35,532 nucleotides of DNA. It comes from Nitrospira sp. GTDB lineage: Bacteria; UBA10199; SBBF01. Position 1 is the first letter of the stretch, and every line of letters begins with the position of its first letter. Positions 1-7,477 of the stretch are shown here, in pieces. The notes below the pieces were generated by a model. The model was not told where the DNA came from. It made no database searches and worked only from the letters and a program-made list of their open reading frames with translations. The translations under genes were made by a program, and so were the position numbers. The stretch covers positions 1-35,532 of the forward strand of contig SBBF01000067.1 of the NCBI GenBank assembly GCA_005240075.1. The letters run 5' to 3'.

Positions 1-654
1 ACATAAACCGAGGCAAAAGAGGTGTGACGCCGTTTGTTCGCATCAAAGGGGGAAATGCGAACCAGTCGATGAACGCCGATTTCTGCCTTCAGGTAACCGT
101 ACGCGTACTCCCCCTCCACAAAAATGGTAACCGATCGATAACCGGCTCCATCCCCCTCCGTGAAATCAATCATCTGAGATTTATATCCCTTTTGCTCGCA
201 ATAACGGAGATACATCCGGAGCAAAATTTGCGCCCAATCGCACGCCTCCGTCCCCCCCGCCCCCGCGTTGATCTGCAAAAAAGCGCTGGCCGAATCGGCA
301 GGGCCAGAGAGCATTTTTGTGAACTCCAGTTCGGACAAAATCTTCTCCCCCTCTTCCATCCGAAGAGCCGCCTCGGTTAACGTGGCTGCGTCACCCGCTT
401 CCAGGGCCAGTTCCAGAAGGACTTCACAATCAGAAACCGCTTCATGGGCCCGATCCCAAATTTCTTTCTGACGCTTGATCTGATCGATCTCTTTGGTAAT
501 CGCCTTGGCTTTGAGCGAATCGTTCCAAAAATCGTCCCCCCCCGCCTGTTGCTCAAGTTCGGCTAGTTTTTTAAGATGAGAATCAACGTCAAAGAGACCT
601 CCGTAATAGATCCCATTGTGATTTGATGGTTCGGAATCTTTCTTGCATAGACAT
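1..654 (-). CDS. prfB: Peptide chain release factor 2 (partial, +1 programmed frameshift)
   Basis: RF2 recognises UGA and UAA codons and triggers peptide release on the ribosome. The zero frame starts at ATG 654-652 and stops at TGA 591-589 after 21 codons. Shifting +1 at CTT-TGA-C opens a frame that runs to the window edge. The shifted frame reads as RF2: a helical N-terminal domain, then NAGAGGTEACDWAQ, then HRLVRISPFDANKRRHTSF. The SPF tripeptide that reads the stop codon is visible near 45-53. About 217 residues are present, so the GGQ catalytic domain lies outside the window. The start context GGGAAGGTATATAATG comes from the repeat element directly upstream. The gene is last in the order yjbQ-like, phoH, HD, ybeY, lnt, prfB. 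Identification is very secure; the incomplete 3' part is a window artefact. Confidence 0.96.
588..603 (-). promoter_or_regulatory. prfB +1 programmed ribosomal frameshift site
   Basis: On the minus strand the sequence reads CGGAGG, TCT, CTT, TGA, C. The Shine-Dalgarno-like CGGAGG (603-598) lies three bases before the slippery CTT (594-592), which is followed by in-frame TGA (591-589) and then C. This is the same geometry as the E. coli site (AGGGGG, TAT, CTT, TGA, C). In the known mechanism, low RF2 slows termination at the UGA and lets the ribosome slip +1, so RF2 autoregulates its own synthesis. Confidence 0.95.
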
Positions 655-770
655 TATATACCTTCCCGCTCGCTTCGCTCGCGATAAAGGGGGCTACCGT
701 TCTCAGAACGGGCAAAGCCCGATTCTTCGTCAATGAGCGTTCGAAAGCCAGATTTTTCGTCATTTGGCTT
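652..770 (-). repeat. Structured intergenic repeat, copy A (upstream of prfB)
   Basis: This fills the gap between the end of lnt and the prfB start, and overlaps both. In the sense (minus) direction it begins AAAGCCAAATGACGAA, where TGA is the lnt stop. It contains a second, diverged copy of the ATGACGAAGAAT-GGCTTT segment, then CGGGC-TTT-GCCCG, CCGTTC-TGA-GAACGG, a CCTTTATCGCGA segment, and ends GGGAAGGTATATAATG with the prfB start codon. The other copies are at 6490, 22713 and 25757. Here the middle stem is CGGGC/GCCCG, whereas copies B and D have CTGGC/GCCAG, a paired substitution. Confidence 0.85.
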
Positions 771-2349
771 TAAACAAAGTGTAACACAAAATCAACACGG
801 AAAACACGACCGCTCCCCACGCCAACCAATCTCCATAGATTGTGTAAAACGCCTCTTTCTTTTCAAGATTGAATGAGGTTCTTAAGATATCCCGTTTGAA
901 CATTGGAAGAACATTGAGGACCTTTCCTCGGGGGTCGATCACCGCTGTCACCCCCGTGTTGGTTGACCGGACCAGATAGCGGCGGTTTTCCAGCGCTCTA
1001 AACTGGGAAAAAACCAGATGCTGATAAGGAGCTGAGCTGTCTCCATACCAGGCATCGTTGGTCAGATTGACCAGCAGGTCAGCTCCCTGAGAGACAAGCC
1101 CTCGGGCAATATCCGGGAAAATATCCTCGTAACAAACCAGAGCCCCCAATTTTAATTCCTTGAAGGGAAGAAGGGTCATCAGTTTGCCCGGCGTAAAATC
1201 CCCAACAGCGGTAGTCAATTTTTGCGCGAAATTAAGATATTTCTTCATCGGAACATATTCGCCAAAAGGAACCAGATGTGTTTTATGATAAATTTCAGCT
1301 GCTCTCCCCCCATGAACCATAACAGCCGAATTATAAATAACCGGATCTTCCCCCTCAGGTTGAGGAATTTCAGAAACGCTTCCCAACAGTATAGGGACAG
1401 ACTGAAGCTCCGGATCAAACAGCTTGAACCCCTCCGGCTCTGATAAATCAAGGAGATAAGGATAAGCGGTTTCCGGCCAGATGGCGAGATCAACCCCGTC
1501 ACGGGCCGCTTTTTCGGTGAGATCAAGATAAACTTGAAGATTTTGCCGGCTCAAACCCCTCTCCCATTTGAGGCTTTGCTCAATATTTCCCTGGATCAAG
1601 GCCAACTCCAAGCCTCCGACAGCTGAAGAAGAGGTTTTCTCAACCGGAACCGTTGAAGAATCCCGCTCCATTTTGCGATGCTGATAGATGCTTCCGTAAA
1701 ACGAAACCAAAACCAGAAGAATAATGAGGATGGATCTTCTGAGGAGGGCATCGGCCGCATGCCGGGAAAACCAGGACCAGATCATTTCGGCCAGAAGGGC
1801 ATTGATCAGAACAATCAGGGCGGTCAATCCAAAAACACCGGTGATATCCAGCCACTGAAAGAAAAGAAGATAACTCCCCTGCGAATAGGCTGCCATCGGC
1901 CAGGGAAAGCCCCCCACCGGAAAATAAACCCTTAAAAAATCAAAACTGACAATGAAACCGGCCGCCAAAAACGAGAGGGGGAATCTGGTTCTCTCATGAA
2001 TCCAGTAAGCAAGCGTTAGTGCCATTGAAAAATAGAATGAAAGAATAGCCACCACCAACGCCAAGACACCAGTCGACTCCCAAAAAGAGAGCCCACCAAA
2101 ATTTTGCATCGCCGCAATCAGCCAGTAAAGAGTGCCACCGTAAAAAATAAACGCTGAAAAAAAAGCGGCCCAAAAACGGCGCAATTGGCTCTCGATAATA
2201 TAGAGAACAACAAACAAAGGGACCCAATGGATCCAGGCCAGCGCCCCCAGATCCGGCAGTCTCCAATGAAAAACAGCCGTGGGATAAATGATAATCCCCA
2301 AAAAGCCTGTTAAAAGAATTCCAAAAAAAATGACCAGTTTTTCACGCAT
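760..2349 (-). CDS. lnt: Apolipoprotein N-acyltransferase
   Basis: Lnt adds the third acyl chain to the N-terminal cysteine of apolipoproteins in the inner membrane. The 529 residues hold a hydrophobic N-terminal half with several membrane segments (about 5-225), a periplasmic nitrilase-fold domain (about 245-490) and a final membrane helix (about 505-525). The catalytic triad is visible: Glu293 in WPETAYP, Lys356 in YHKTHLVPFGEYVP and Cys406 in LVCYEDIFPD. The ATG overlaps the ybeY stop by 8 bp (ATGCGTGA), implying translational coupling. The stop codon lies inside repeat copy A, so the last residues (KAK) are encoded by the repeat. Length is close to the usual 500-530. Confidence 0.95.
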   Translation of the reverse strand: MREKLVIFFGILLTGFLGIIIYPTAVFHWRLPDLGALAWIHWVPLFVVLYIIESQLRRFWAAFFSAFIFYGGTLYWLIAAMQNFGGLSFWESTGVLALVVAILSFYFSMALTLAYWIHERTRFPLSFLAAGFIVSFDFLRVYFPVGGFPWPMAAYSQGSYLLFFQWLDITGVFGLTALIVLINALLAEMIWSWFSRHAADALLRRSILIILLVLVSFYGSIYQHRKMERDSSTVPVEKTSSSAVGGLELALIQGNIEQSLKWERGLSRQNLQVYLDLTEKAARDGVDLAIWPETAYPYLLDLSEPEGFKLFDPELQSVPILLGSVSEIPQPEGEDPVIYNSAVMVHGGRAAEIYHKTHLVPFGEYVPMKKYLNFAQKLTTAVGDFTPGKLMTLLPFKELKLGALVCYEDIFPDIARGLVSQGADLLVNLTNDAWYGDSSAPYQHLVFSQFRALENRRYLVRSTNTGVTAVIDPRGKVLNVLPMFKRDILRTSFNLEKKEAFYTIYGDWLAWGAVVFSVLILCYTLFKAK

Positions 2350-2743
2350 GCAACAGTTTCTCCTCCATCCTTCTCATTTTCTTCCAATCAGCTTCTCTCA
2401 CATGATCATACCCCAGAAGATGCAGAAGCCCATGGATGATCAGAAAGAAAGTCCTGTCTCGCACCGAGCACTTTAATTTTTGCGACTGACGGGCCACGGT
2501 ATCAAGTGAAACAACAATGTCCCCCAAAAAATATCCCCCTATCGGAAAACTCAACACATCGGTGGCTCCCTTTTTTTTTCGGTATTTTGAATTCAGACTG
2601 GAAATAACACGATCGGTTACAAAAGTGACTCCCAATTCCCCTTTTGTGAGCTTAAGAAGTCGAAGAACCTTCCTCCCCTTTCTTTCTAAAAAGCGGCGCG
2701 ATATTCTCCTCTTCGGGTGTTGATTCGTCAGAATCAACCTCAT
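2342..2743 (-). CDS. ybeY: Endoribonuclease YbeY (rRNA maturation factor)
   Basis: YbeY is a zinc-dependent endoribonuclease needed for 16S rRNA 3'-end maturation and ribosome quality control. The UPF0054 signature HGLLHLLGYDH is intact, with metal ligands His104, His108 and His114. Upstream it has the family motif ATDVLSFPIGGYFLGDIV. The protein is 133 residues, slightly short. The start at 2743 is supported by a GAGG about 9 bases upstream and by the expected N-terminal strand (LILTNQ). This start lies inside the HD gene, giving a 92-bp overlap in a different frame. It sits between the HD and lnt genes; phoH-HD-ybeY clustering is common in bacteria. Confidence 0.93.
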   Translation of the reverse strand: MRLILTNQHPKRRISRRFLERKGRKVLRLLKLTKGELGVTFVTDRVISSLNSKYRKKKGATDVLSFPIGGYFLGDIVVSLDTVARQSQKLKCSVRDRTFFLIIHGLLHLLGYDHVREADWKKMRRMEEKLLHA

Positions 2744-5096
2744 AGTAAAAATTCCTCGTTTTTTTCTTGTTTAAATAGTGAACTTCAGCGCTCGCCACCA
2801 GCGCCCCTTCCGGATATTCCACTCTTTGATGGTAAATTCCAATCAAAATCTTGACAAAAGCCTCGGCAATCCGGTGAAGATCGCGCAGAGTGAGATCGCA
2901 TTCATCCAATTGTTCATCCACAAAGTGCTGGTTCACTAGCTTTTCAACCGTGATTTGAATCCGCCCCGGTGATTTTTCCGGAAGAGCCCGCACCGCTGCC
3001 TCCACGGTGTCGGCTAGCATGATAATCCCCGCCTCGCGCGTCTGCGGCTTGGGACCTGGGTAACGGTAGTCACGATCATCCACTTTTCCCAGCGACGGGT
3101 CATTGACCTTCTTTGCCTTGTTGTAAAAAAAGCCGATCAATTTGGTTCCCTGATGCTGGGGAATCATGTCGGTAATCCTCTGGGGGAGTTTGTGTTCGCG
3201 GGCCATCTCCAGACCATCTTTGACGTGCGCCTCAATAATCAGGGCGCTCATCGAGGGGTTGAGCTTGTCATGAGGATTCACTCCTCCCCTTTGATTCTCA
3301 ACAAAATATTGCGGTTTTTTCATCTTGCCGATGTCATGGTAATAACTTCCCACCCTTGATAACAAAGGGTTGGCTCCAATCGCCTCAGCGGCCGCTTCCG
3401 AGAGGATCCCGACCAACTGGCTGTGGTGATAAGTCCCTGGCGCCCGCACAATCATTTCTTTAAGGAGCGGGTGGCTCAAGTTGGCCATTTCCAGCAATTG
3501 GATATCGGTCGTGTAATTAAAAAGAGCCTCCATCATGGGAGAGAGTCCCAAAACTACCATCGATGTAAAAATCCCCCCCAGAAAACCGGCGGACATATCG
3601 AGCAGAATGGCGTTGATGCTGAATTGCCCGGTCGAAATGGAAATGGTCGATATGAGGCTCAAACTGAAAATGGTCAGGGCATTGACAATCCCGGTTTGAA
3701 CGCCGCACATCAAAACGCGGGAACGACAATCGGCATGGGCAATAACGTGAGAGGCAAAGACCCCGCTGATCAGGTAGTAAACCATCATTTCCAGACTGTT
3801 ATCCAGATAGATGCCGGAAAAGAGACTTAAAAATACAGTATAGACAAACGCCGTTTCCGAATTAAGAATAAAGCGGACCAGCATCGCCCCCCCCGCAATG
3901 GGGATGGCGTAATTGAGAGTCTGGGTCTGAACGGAAAAAGGAAGCGCGTCTCGCAACAAACTGCCCAGAAAGGCGCCAAAACGGAGAATCACCAGAAAGA
4001 GAATCAGGTTCAATCCCAGAAAAACAAGATCCTTCCGGTTGGGATGAAATTTCCGGATGTACTTGGCGGCAAAATAATAAATAACAATTAAAAACAAATT
4101 CACAAAAAGAAAGACCCCAAAAAATTTAAGGTACCGGTTGGTCTTCATTTTGGCCTTGAGAATTCCGTTGATCACCGTCACGTGCCATGGTTCAAAACGA
4201 TCGCCGCTTCGGATGATCGACTCCCCCGCCTGAACCTTGATCATGATATTCTTGATGTTGCTCCTGGCCTTTTCTCTTCTCTCCTCTGTTTCCAGATTGT
4301 TTGAATTCGTGTTGATTTTAATGAAGGACAGAACCGCTTCCTTCAAGATTTCAAAAGTGTTCTCCCCCATAAATTCAAGATTCAGGCTCCCCTCCAGCGA
4401 TTTTTTGGAAAAGCCGCCCACTTTTTTTCGGGCCCCTTCCAGATCCACGATTTGGGACAAATCAACGACCGTTTCTTCGGGAAAATCCTGCTCCGGAATC
4501 AAATGCCTCAAAACAAAACCTTTTTCCTTCAGGGGTTGAAGATCTGCTACGTCATGCACAACCGGCGCTTCCATGGCGGAATGCACGAGATGAATAATGG
4601 TCCGTTCAATGGCGGGGTGAAATCGGAACTTGCGAATCATCTCATACTGGTCATCAACCAGATTAACCTCCAGCTTCTTGAAAAAATCGGTTTTTGCCTG
4701 TTCTTCGAGCGTGGAAGGAAGATTGCCCGACTTGTCAAAGAACGTTCTTCCCACCTCAAAAGCAGTACGAATCTTGGAAATCGTGTCGGCTTCTATGGAA
4801 GGATCAAAATCATAAACATCCAAAACCTGGCTGGCAGCATCATCTTTCAATTTTTGCGTCGATTTTTCATCGATGATCTCATAGTTCTGGTCCGCCTTGA
4901 TGTCCTGGGTGGCCACTGTTCCTACTTCAATCTGGCGCGGAAGCCGGTTATAAAAGAGGGTCAACAGGATCGAAATCGACAACCCTAGAATCAGGATCAT
5001 CCCGATATCCCAGGCCCGGGCGGCCCCTTTCCCTTTGAGAACGGAAAACAATCTTTCTTTTCCCTTTTCTATAAAACCGTTTTTAGATTGTTTCAT
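2652..5096 (-). CDS. 7TM-HD (PgpH/YqfF-type) cyclic-dinucleotide phosphodiesterase
   Basis: The 814-residue membrane protein has the PgpH/YqfF architecture. There is one N-terminal helix (about 28-50), an extracytoplasmic 7TMR-HDED region (about 55-310), seven transmembrane helices (about 320-520), and a cytoplasmic HD domain. The HD motif YYHDIGKMKKPQYF and the downstream IPQHQGTKLIGFFY are intact. PgpH relatives hydrolyse c-di-AMP; that activity here is inferred from the family. The ATG overlaps the phoH stop as ATGA (5093-5096). The last 92 bp overlap ybeY, and the charged C-terminal tail (SDESTPEEENIAP...) is encoded there. PhoH and YbeY neighbours are typical of this family. Confidence 0.92.
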   Translation of the reverse strand: MKQSKNGFIEKGKERLFSVLKGKGAARAWDIGMILILGLSISILLTLFYNRLPRQIEVGTVATQDIKADQNYEIIDEKSTQKLKDDAASQVLDVYDFDPSIEADTISKIRTAFEVGRTFFDKSGNLPSTLEEQAKTDFFKKLEVNLVDDQYEMIRKFRFHPAIERTIIHLVHSAMEAPVVHDVADLQPLKEKGFVLRHLIPEQDFPEETVVDLSQIVDLEGARKKVGGFSKKSLEGSLNLEFMGENTFEILKEAVLSFIKINTNSNNLETEERREKARSNIKNIMIKVQAGESIIRSGDRFEPWHVTVINGILKAKMKTNRYLKFFGVFLFVNLFLIVIYYFAAKYIRKFHPNRKDLVFLGLNLILFLVILRFGAFLGSLLRDALPFSVQTQTLNYAIPIAGGAMLVRFILNSETAFVYTVFLSLFSGIYLDNSLEMMVYYLISGVFASHVIAHADCRSRVLMCGVQTGIVNALTIFSLSLISTISISTGQFSINAILLDMSAGFLGGIFTSMVVLGLSPMMEALFNYTTDIQLLEMANLSHPLLKEMIVRAPGTYHHSQLVGILSEAAAEAIGANPLLSRVGSYYHDIGKMKKPQYFVENQRGGVNPHDKLNPSMSALIIEAHVKDGLEMAREHKLPQRITDMIPQHQGTKLIGFFYNKAKKVNDPSLGKVDDRDYRYPGPKPQTREAGIIMLADTVEAAVRALPEKSPGRIQITVEKLVNQHFVDEQLDECDLTLRDLHRIAEAFVKILIGIYHQRVEYPEGALVASAEVHYLNKKKTRNFYYEVDSDESTPEEENIAPLFRKKGEEGSSTS

Positions 5097-6088
5097 ACGG
5101 CTTCCTTTTTATAAAAATTTTCTTTTTGATGATCTTCCTCGTAGGCCAGAATAATATCTCTAACCAACGTGTGACGCATGACATCCTGATCGGTCAGATA
5201 GTGAAATGCGATTCCCGGAATATTTTTCAAAATTTTCAAGGCATGAACAAGGCCCGACTGTTTTTCGCGGGGAAGATCAATCTGGGTGATATCCCCCGTC
5301 ACCACTACCCTGGACTTTTGCCCAATTCGGGTCAGAAACATTTTCATCTGTTCCCGCGTACAATTTTGCGCCTCATCCAGGATGACAAAAGCATCATTCA
5401 ACGTTCTCCCTCTCATAAAAGCCAGAGGCGCCACTTCAATTTCCCCCCGCTCCAGCATTTTTTTCGCCTTGTCAAAATCAAGCATGTCATGGAGGGCATC
5501 GTAGAGGGGGCGGAGATAGGGATTCACTTTTTCCACCAGATCCCCCGGCAGAAAACCGAGCTTTTCCCCCGCCTCGATGGCCGGCCGGGTCAGGATGATC
5601 CGCTCGCAATCCCCTTTCAAAAGACAAGAGACCGCCCGGGCCATGGCCAGATAGGTTTTTCCGGTACCTGCCGGGCCAATGCCAAAAACCACGTCGTTCT
5701 TCATGATCGCCTTCAAATAGTCCTTCTGCCCCGGCGTTTTCGGATAAATGACCTTTTTTTTGGCTGGAATAATGATCGAATCGAGGAAAAGTTCATGCAA
5801 GGAAGCCTCTTTGTCATCCGCAACAATTCTCAAAACCCGTTCAATATCTCCTTCCATTACAGGGTAGCCTTTCTGGAGCATGTCGTAGAGTTGGGTCAGC
5901 ACCTTCTTGACCAACCTGATTTTTTCGTCGTCCCCCCGAATGGAGATTTCTCCCCCCCGCACATGAATTTCAACTCCCAACTGATCGGACAATTGTCTTA
6001 AGTGCGATTCTTCCGGACCAAAAAGATTTCGGGCCAGGTTGTTGTCTGTAAAATGGAGTTGAATAATGTTGGACGTTTGTTTTTTCAT
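5093..6088 (-). CDS. PhoH family P-loop protein (YbeZ/PhoL type)
   Basis: PhoH-like cytoplasmic ATPase, proposed from family studies to act with YbeY in RNA and ribosome metabolism. The 331 residues contain an N-terminal KH-like region (about 10-75) and a P-loop GIGPAGTGKTYLA (Lys144). Walker B is FVILDEAQN, followed by the family sequence REQMKMFLTRIG and GDITQIDLPR. It starts five bases after the yjbQ-like stop and overlaps the 7TM-HD gene by 4 bp (ATGA). No strong Shine-Dalgarno is visible before the ATG, so translation may depend on coupling to the upstream gene. Confidence 0.94.
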   Translation of the reverse strand: MKKQTSNIIQLHFTDNNLARNLFGPEESHLRQLSDQLGVEIHVRGGEISIRGDDEKIRLVKKVLTQLYDMLQKGYPVMEGDIERVLRIVADDKEASLHELFLDSIIIPAKKKVIYPKTPGQKDYLKAIMKNDVVFGIGPAGTGKTYLAMARAVSCLLKGDCERIILTRPAIEAGEKLGFLPGDLVEKVNPYLRPLYDALHDMLDFDKAKKMLERGEIEVAPLAFMRGRTLNDAFVILDEAQNCTREQMKMFLTRIGQKSRVVVTGDITQIDLPREKQSGLVHALKILKNIPGIAFHYLTDQDVMRHTLVRDIILAYEEDHQKENFYKKEAV

Positions 6089-6093
6089 GGTTT

Positions 6094-6492
6094 TTAATTC
6101 GCTTGCTTTTTTGGCGCCCCTTCCCCCATGACTTGAATCAAAACTTCCCTCCGCCCCGTTTTCTTTTCAAAATCAAAAACCCAAACCTCCTGCCAGGCCC
6201 CCATCATGAGTTTTCCCTCCTTGAGCGGTATCGTCACAGAGGGGGGACAAAAAGCAGAAATCAGGGGAGCTTCCTCCCGGCTGACCAGCGAGAGAATCAT
6301 TTTTTTGATCCCGTCACGAATCGACTGATTATTCTCCAAGATTAATACCCCTGCTCCTCCTGCCGGAAGAAAAACTACAACAACCCCATCGACTATTTGC
6401 GAATCCCTCAAAGCCCTTTTAAGGTCATGCGTGGCGTTCAACGTGTCTATTTCTTGCGTTGTATTAAGGTAGGCCTTATGCAAATGAATCAT
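6094..6492 (-). CDS. YjbQ/UPF0047-family protein, divergent
   Basis: A 132-residue single-domain protein. Its C-terminal strand pattern (MMGAWQEVWVFDFEKK... REVLIQVMGE) matches the YjbQ/UPF0047 fold, whose characterised members have thiamin phosphate synthase-like activity. The family's histidines are not seen: the usual FTPHTT/CPHTS-like segment is FLPAGGAGVLILEN, and the usual His-rich loop is replaced by FCPPSVTIPLKEG. Catalysis is therefore doubtful. The start codon and Shine-Dalgarno are supplied by repeat copy B (GGGAAGGTATATAATG). It heads the operon that runs through phoH to prfB. Confidence 0.75.
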   Translation of the reverse strand: MIHLHKAYLNTTQEIDTLNATHDLKRALRDSQIVDGVVVVFLPAGGAGVLILENNQSIRDGIKKMILSLVSREEAPLISAFCPPSVTIPLKEGKLMMGAWQEVWVFDFEKKTGRREVLIQVMGEGAPKKQAN

Positions 6493-6591
6493 TATATACC
6501 TTCCCGCTTCGTCCGCCTCAGGCGGACTTCGCGATGAAGGAAGCCCCAGTTCTCAGAACTGGCAAAGCCAGATTCTTCGTCATCTGGCTTT
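6490..6591 (-). repeat. Structured intergenic repeat, copy B (upstream of yjbQ-like gene)
   Basis: This is the cleanest copy. In sense direction: AAAGCCAGAT, an 8-base loop, ATCTGGCTTT (1:2 stem); CTGGC-TTT-GCCAG (2:3 stem); CCAGTTC-TGA-GAACTGG (3:4 stem); CTTCCTTCATCGCGAAG; TCCGCC-TGA-GGCGGA; then CGAAGCGGGAAGG and TATAATG. The first three stems share strands, so they are mutually exclusive. A CCTT upstream can pair with the AAGG of the Shine-Dalgarno. It also contains a 21-codon ORF (ATG 6583, TGA 6520-6518) beginning MTKNLALPVLRT. Confidence 0.85.
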
Positions 6592-6691
6592 CGAGTCTAT
6601 TTTTAAATGTTAAAACTGGAAATTGGAGATTGCAAGAAGCATTTTTTTAACAAGTCATTGAAATTATTAGATAAAAAAAATCACTTTTTTC

Positions 6692-6719
6692 GCACTTTTT
6701 AAGTCAACATAGCCGATAA
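6692..6719 (+). promoter_or_regulatory. Candidate promoter with GCCGATAAT box (upstream of transglycosylase gene)
   Basis: GCCGATAA at 6712-6719 equals the sigma-28 (FliA) -10 consensus, but the upstream region (GCAC, 6692-6695) does not match TAAA. The same GCCGATAATA box, preceded by GCAA/GCAC 19-20 bases upstream, occurs at 8193 (+) and 31434 (-), also before envelope-related genes. The rest of 6592-6740 is AT-rich with no gene. Confidence 0.45.
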
Positions 6720-6740
6720 TAGTAATAGAGAGAGATTGAT

Positions 6741-7430
6741 ATGGTTAAAATAAACAATAATAACCCAACCGGACGATTTACTCACAAGTACACCAGAACA
6801 GCGCCCAAAGAATCTTCATCGTTTGAACAGGCCCTTGATCAGGCCAAAACTAACACCCAACCAACACTGGAGGCCGAAAAATTGCCTGAATCCCTGATCG
6901 GCGTCAAAGGGTTGAGAAGACCGGAGCGGCTGGTCATGTCTGATCTTCTTCAGGAGAAAAACGCAGCTCCTTTTACTCCCACTTCCGCAAGAATGTCGAA
7001 ACGGTTTGAGACCTACAAGCCGTTGATCGAACGGACAGCCGCAAAGTATAATCTGGATCCCCATTTGGTTGCCGGCCTCATCAAACAGGAATCCGGTTTT
7101 AATCCCCACGCGAAATCCCACGCCGGAGCGATGGGAATGATGCAATTAATGCCACAGACCGCCCGATCCCTGGGAGTGCGCGACCCTTATAACCCGGAAC
7201 AAAATATTGATGGAGGAGCCCGTTATCTTCGACAAATGCTTGATCGCTTTGACGGAAATGTGGAACTGGCTTTGGCCGCCTATAACGCCGGGCCGGGGAA
7301 TGTTGAAAAATATGGAAACCGGATTCCCCCCTTTCAGGAAACCCGACATTATGTGAAAGCAGTCACGAGAAACGCCCATTCCATGAGGTTGGCTGGAACT
7401 TTTGTTTCACCCGGCCGAGGATTAGCCTGA
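6741..7430 (+). CDS. Lytic transglycosylase, SLT domain
   Basis: This enzyme cleaves the peptidoglycan glycan strand. The C-terminal half (about 92-205) is a canonical SLT domain. The catalytic Glu117 is in LIKQESGF, followed by SHAGAMGMMQLMPQTARSLGV, NIDGGARYLRQML and ALAAYNAGPGNVEKYG. The N-terminal 90 residues are hydrophilic, low-complexity (KINNNNPTGRF, SFEQAL) and lack an obvious signal peptide. That layout recalls transglycosylases exported by flagellar or other secretion systems, but no such genes lie nearby. GAGAGA precedes the ATG. The stop codon lies in a tandem repeat shared with the convergent PilZ gene. Confidence 0.9.
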   Translation: MVKINNNNPTGRFTHKYTRTAPKESSSFEQALDQAKTNTQPTLEAEKLPESLIGVKGLRRPERLVMSDLLQEKNAAPFTPTSARMSKRFETYKPLIERTAAKYNLDPHLVAGLIKQESGFNPHAKSHAGAMGMMQLMPQTARSLGVRDPYNPEQNIDGGARYLRQMLDRFDGNVELALAAYNAGPGNVEKYGNRIPPFQETRHYVKAVTRNAHSMRLAGTFVSPGRGLA

Positions 7431-7477
7431 GTCAGGCCAGCCTGAGTCAGGCCAGCCTGAGTCAGCTAGCCTGATTG
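7426..7477. repeat. 15-bp tandem repeat (CCTGAGTCAGGCCAG) at a convergent junction
   Basis: Unit 1 is 7426-7440, unit 2 is 7441-7455, and a degenerate unit 3 starts at 7456 followed by a partial CCTGATTG. The core CCTGA-G-TCAGG is an inverted repeat. The transglycosylase stop TGA (7428-7430) is in unit 1 and the PilZ stop (7466-7468) is in unit 3, so both convergent genes end inside the array. Confidence 0.85.

Noticed and set aside
563-763. 66-codon minus frame spanning repeat copy A and the prfB start
   Set aside because: Not called as a gene because it is repeat sequence that runs into prfB out of frame; only its possible leader-peptide part is discussed.
5126-6001. 291-codon plus-strand frame opposite phoH
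   Set aside because: phoH on the minus strand is a full family match; the opposite frame has no recognisable domain or ribosome-binding site.
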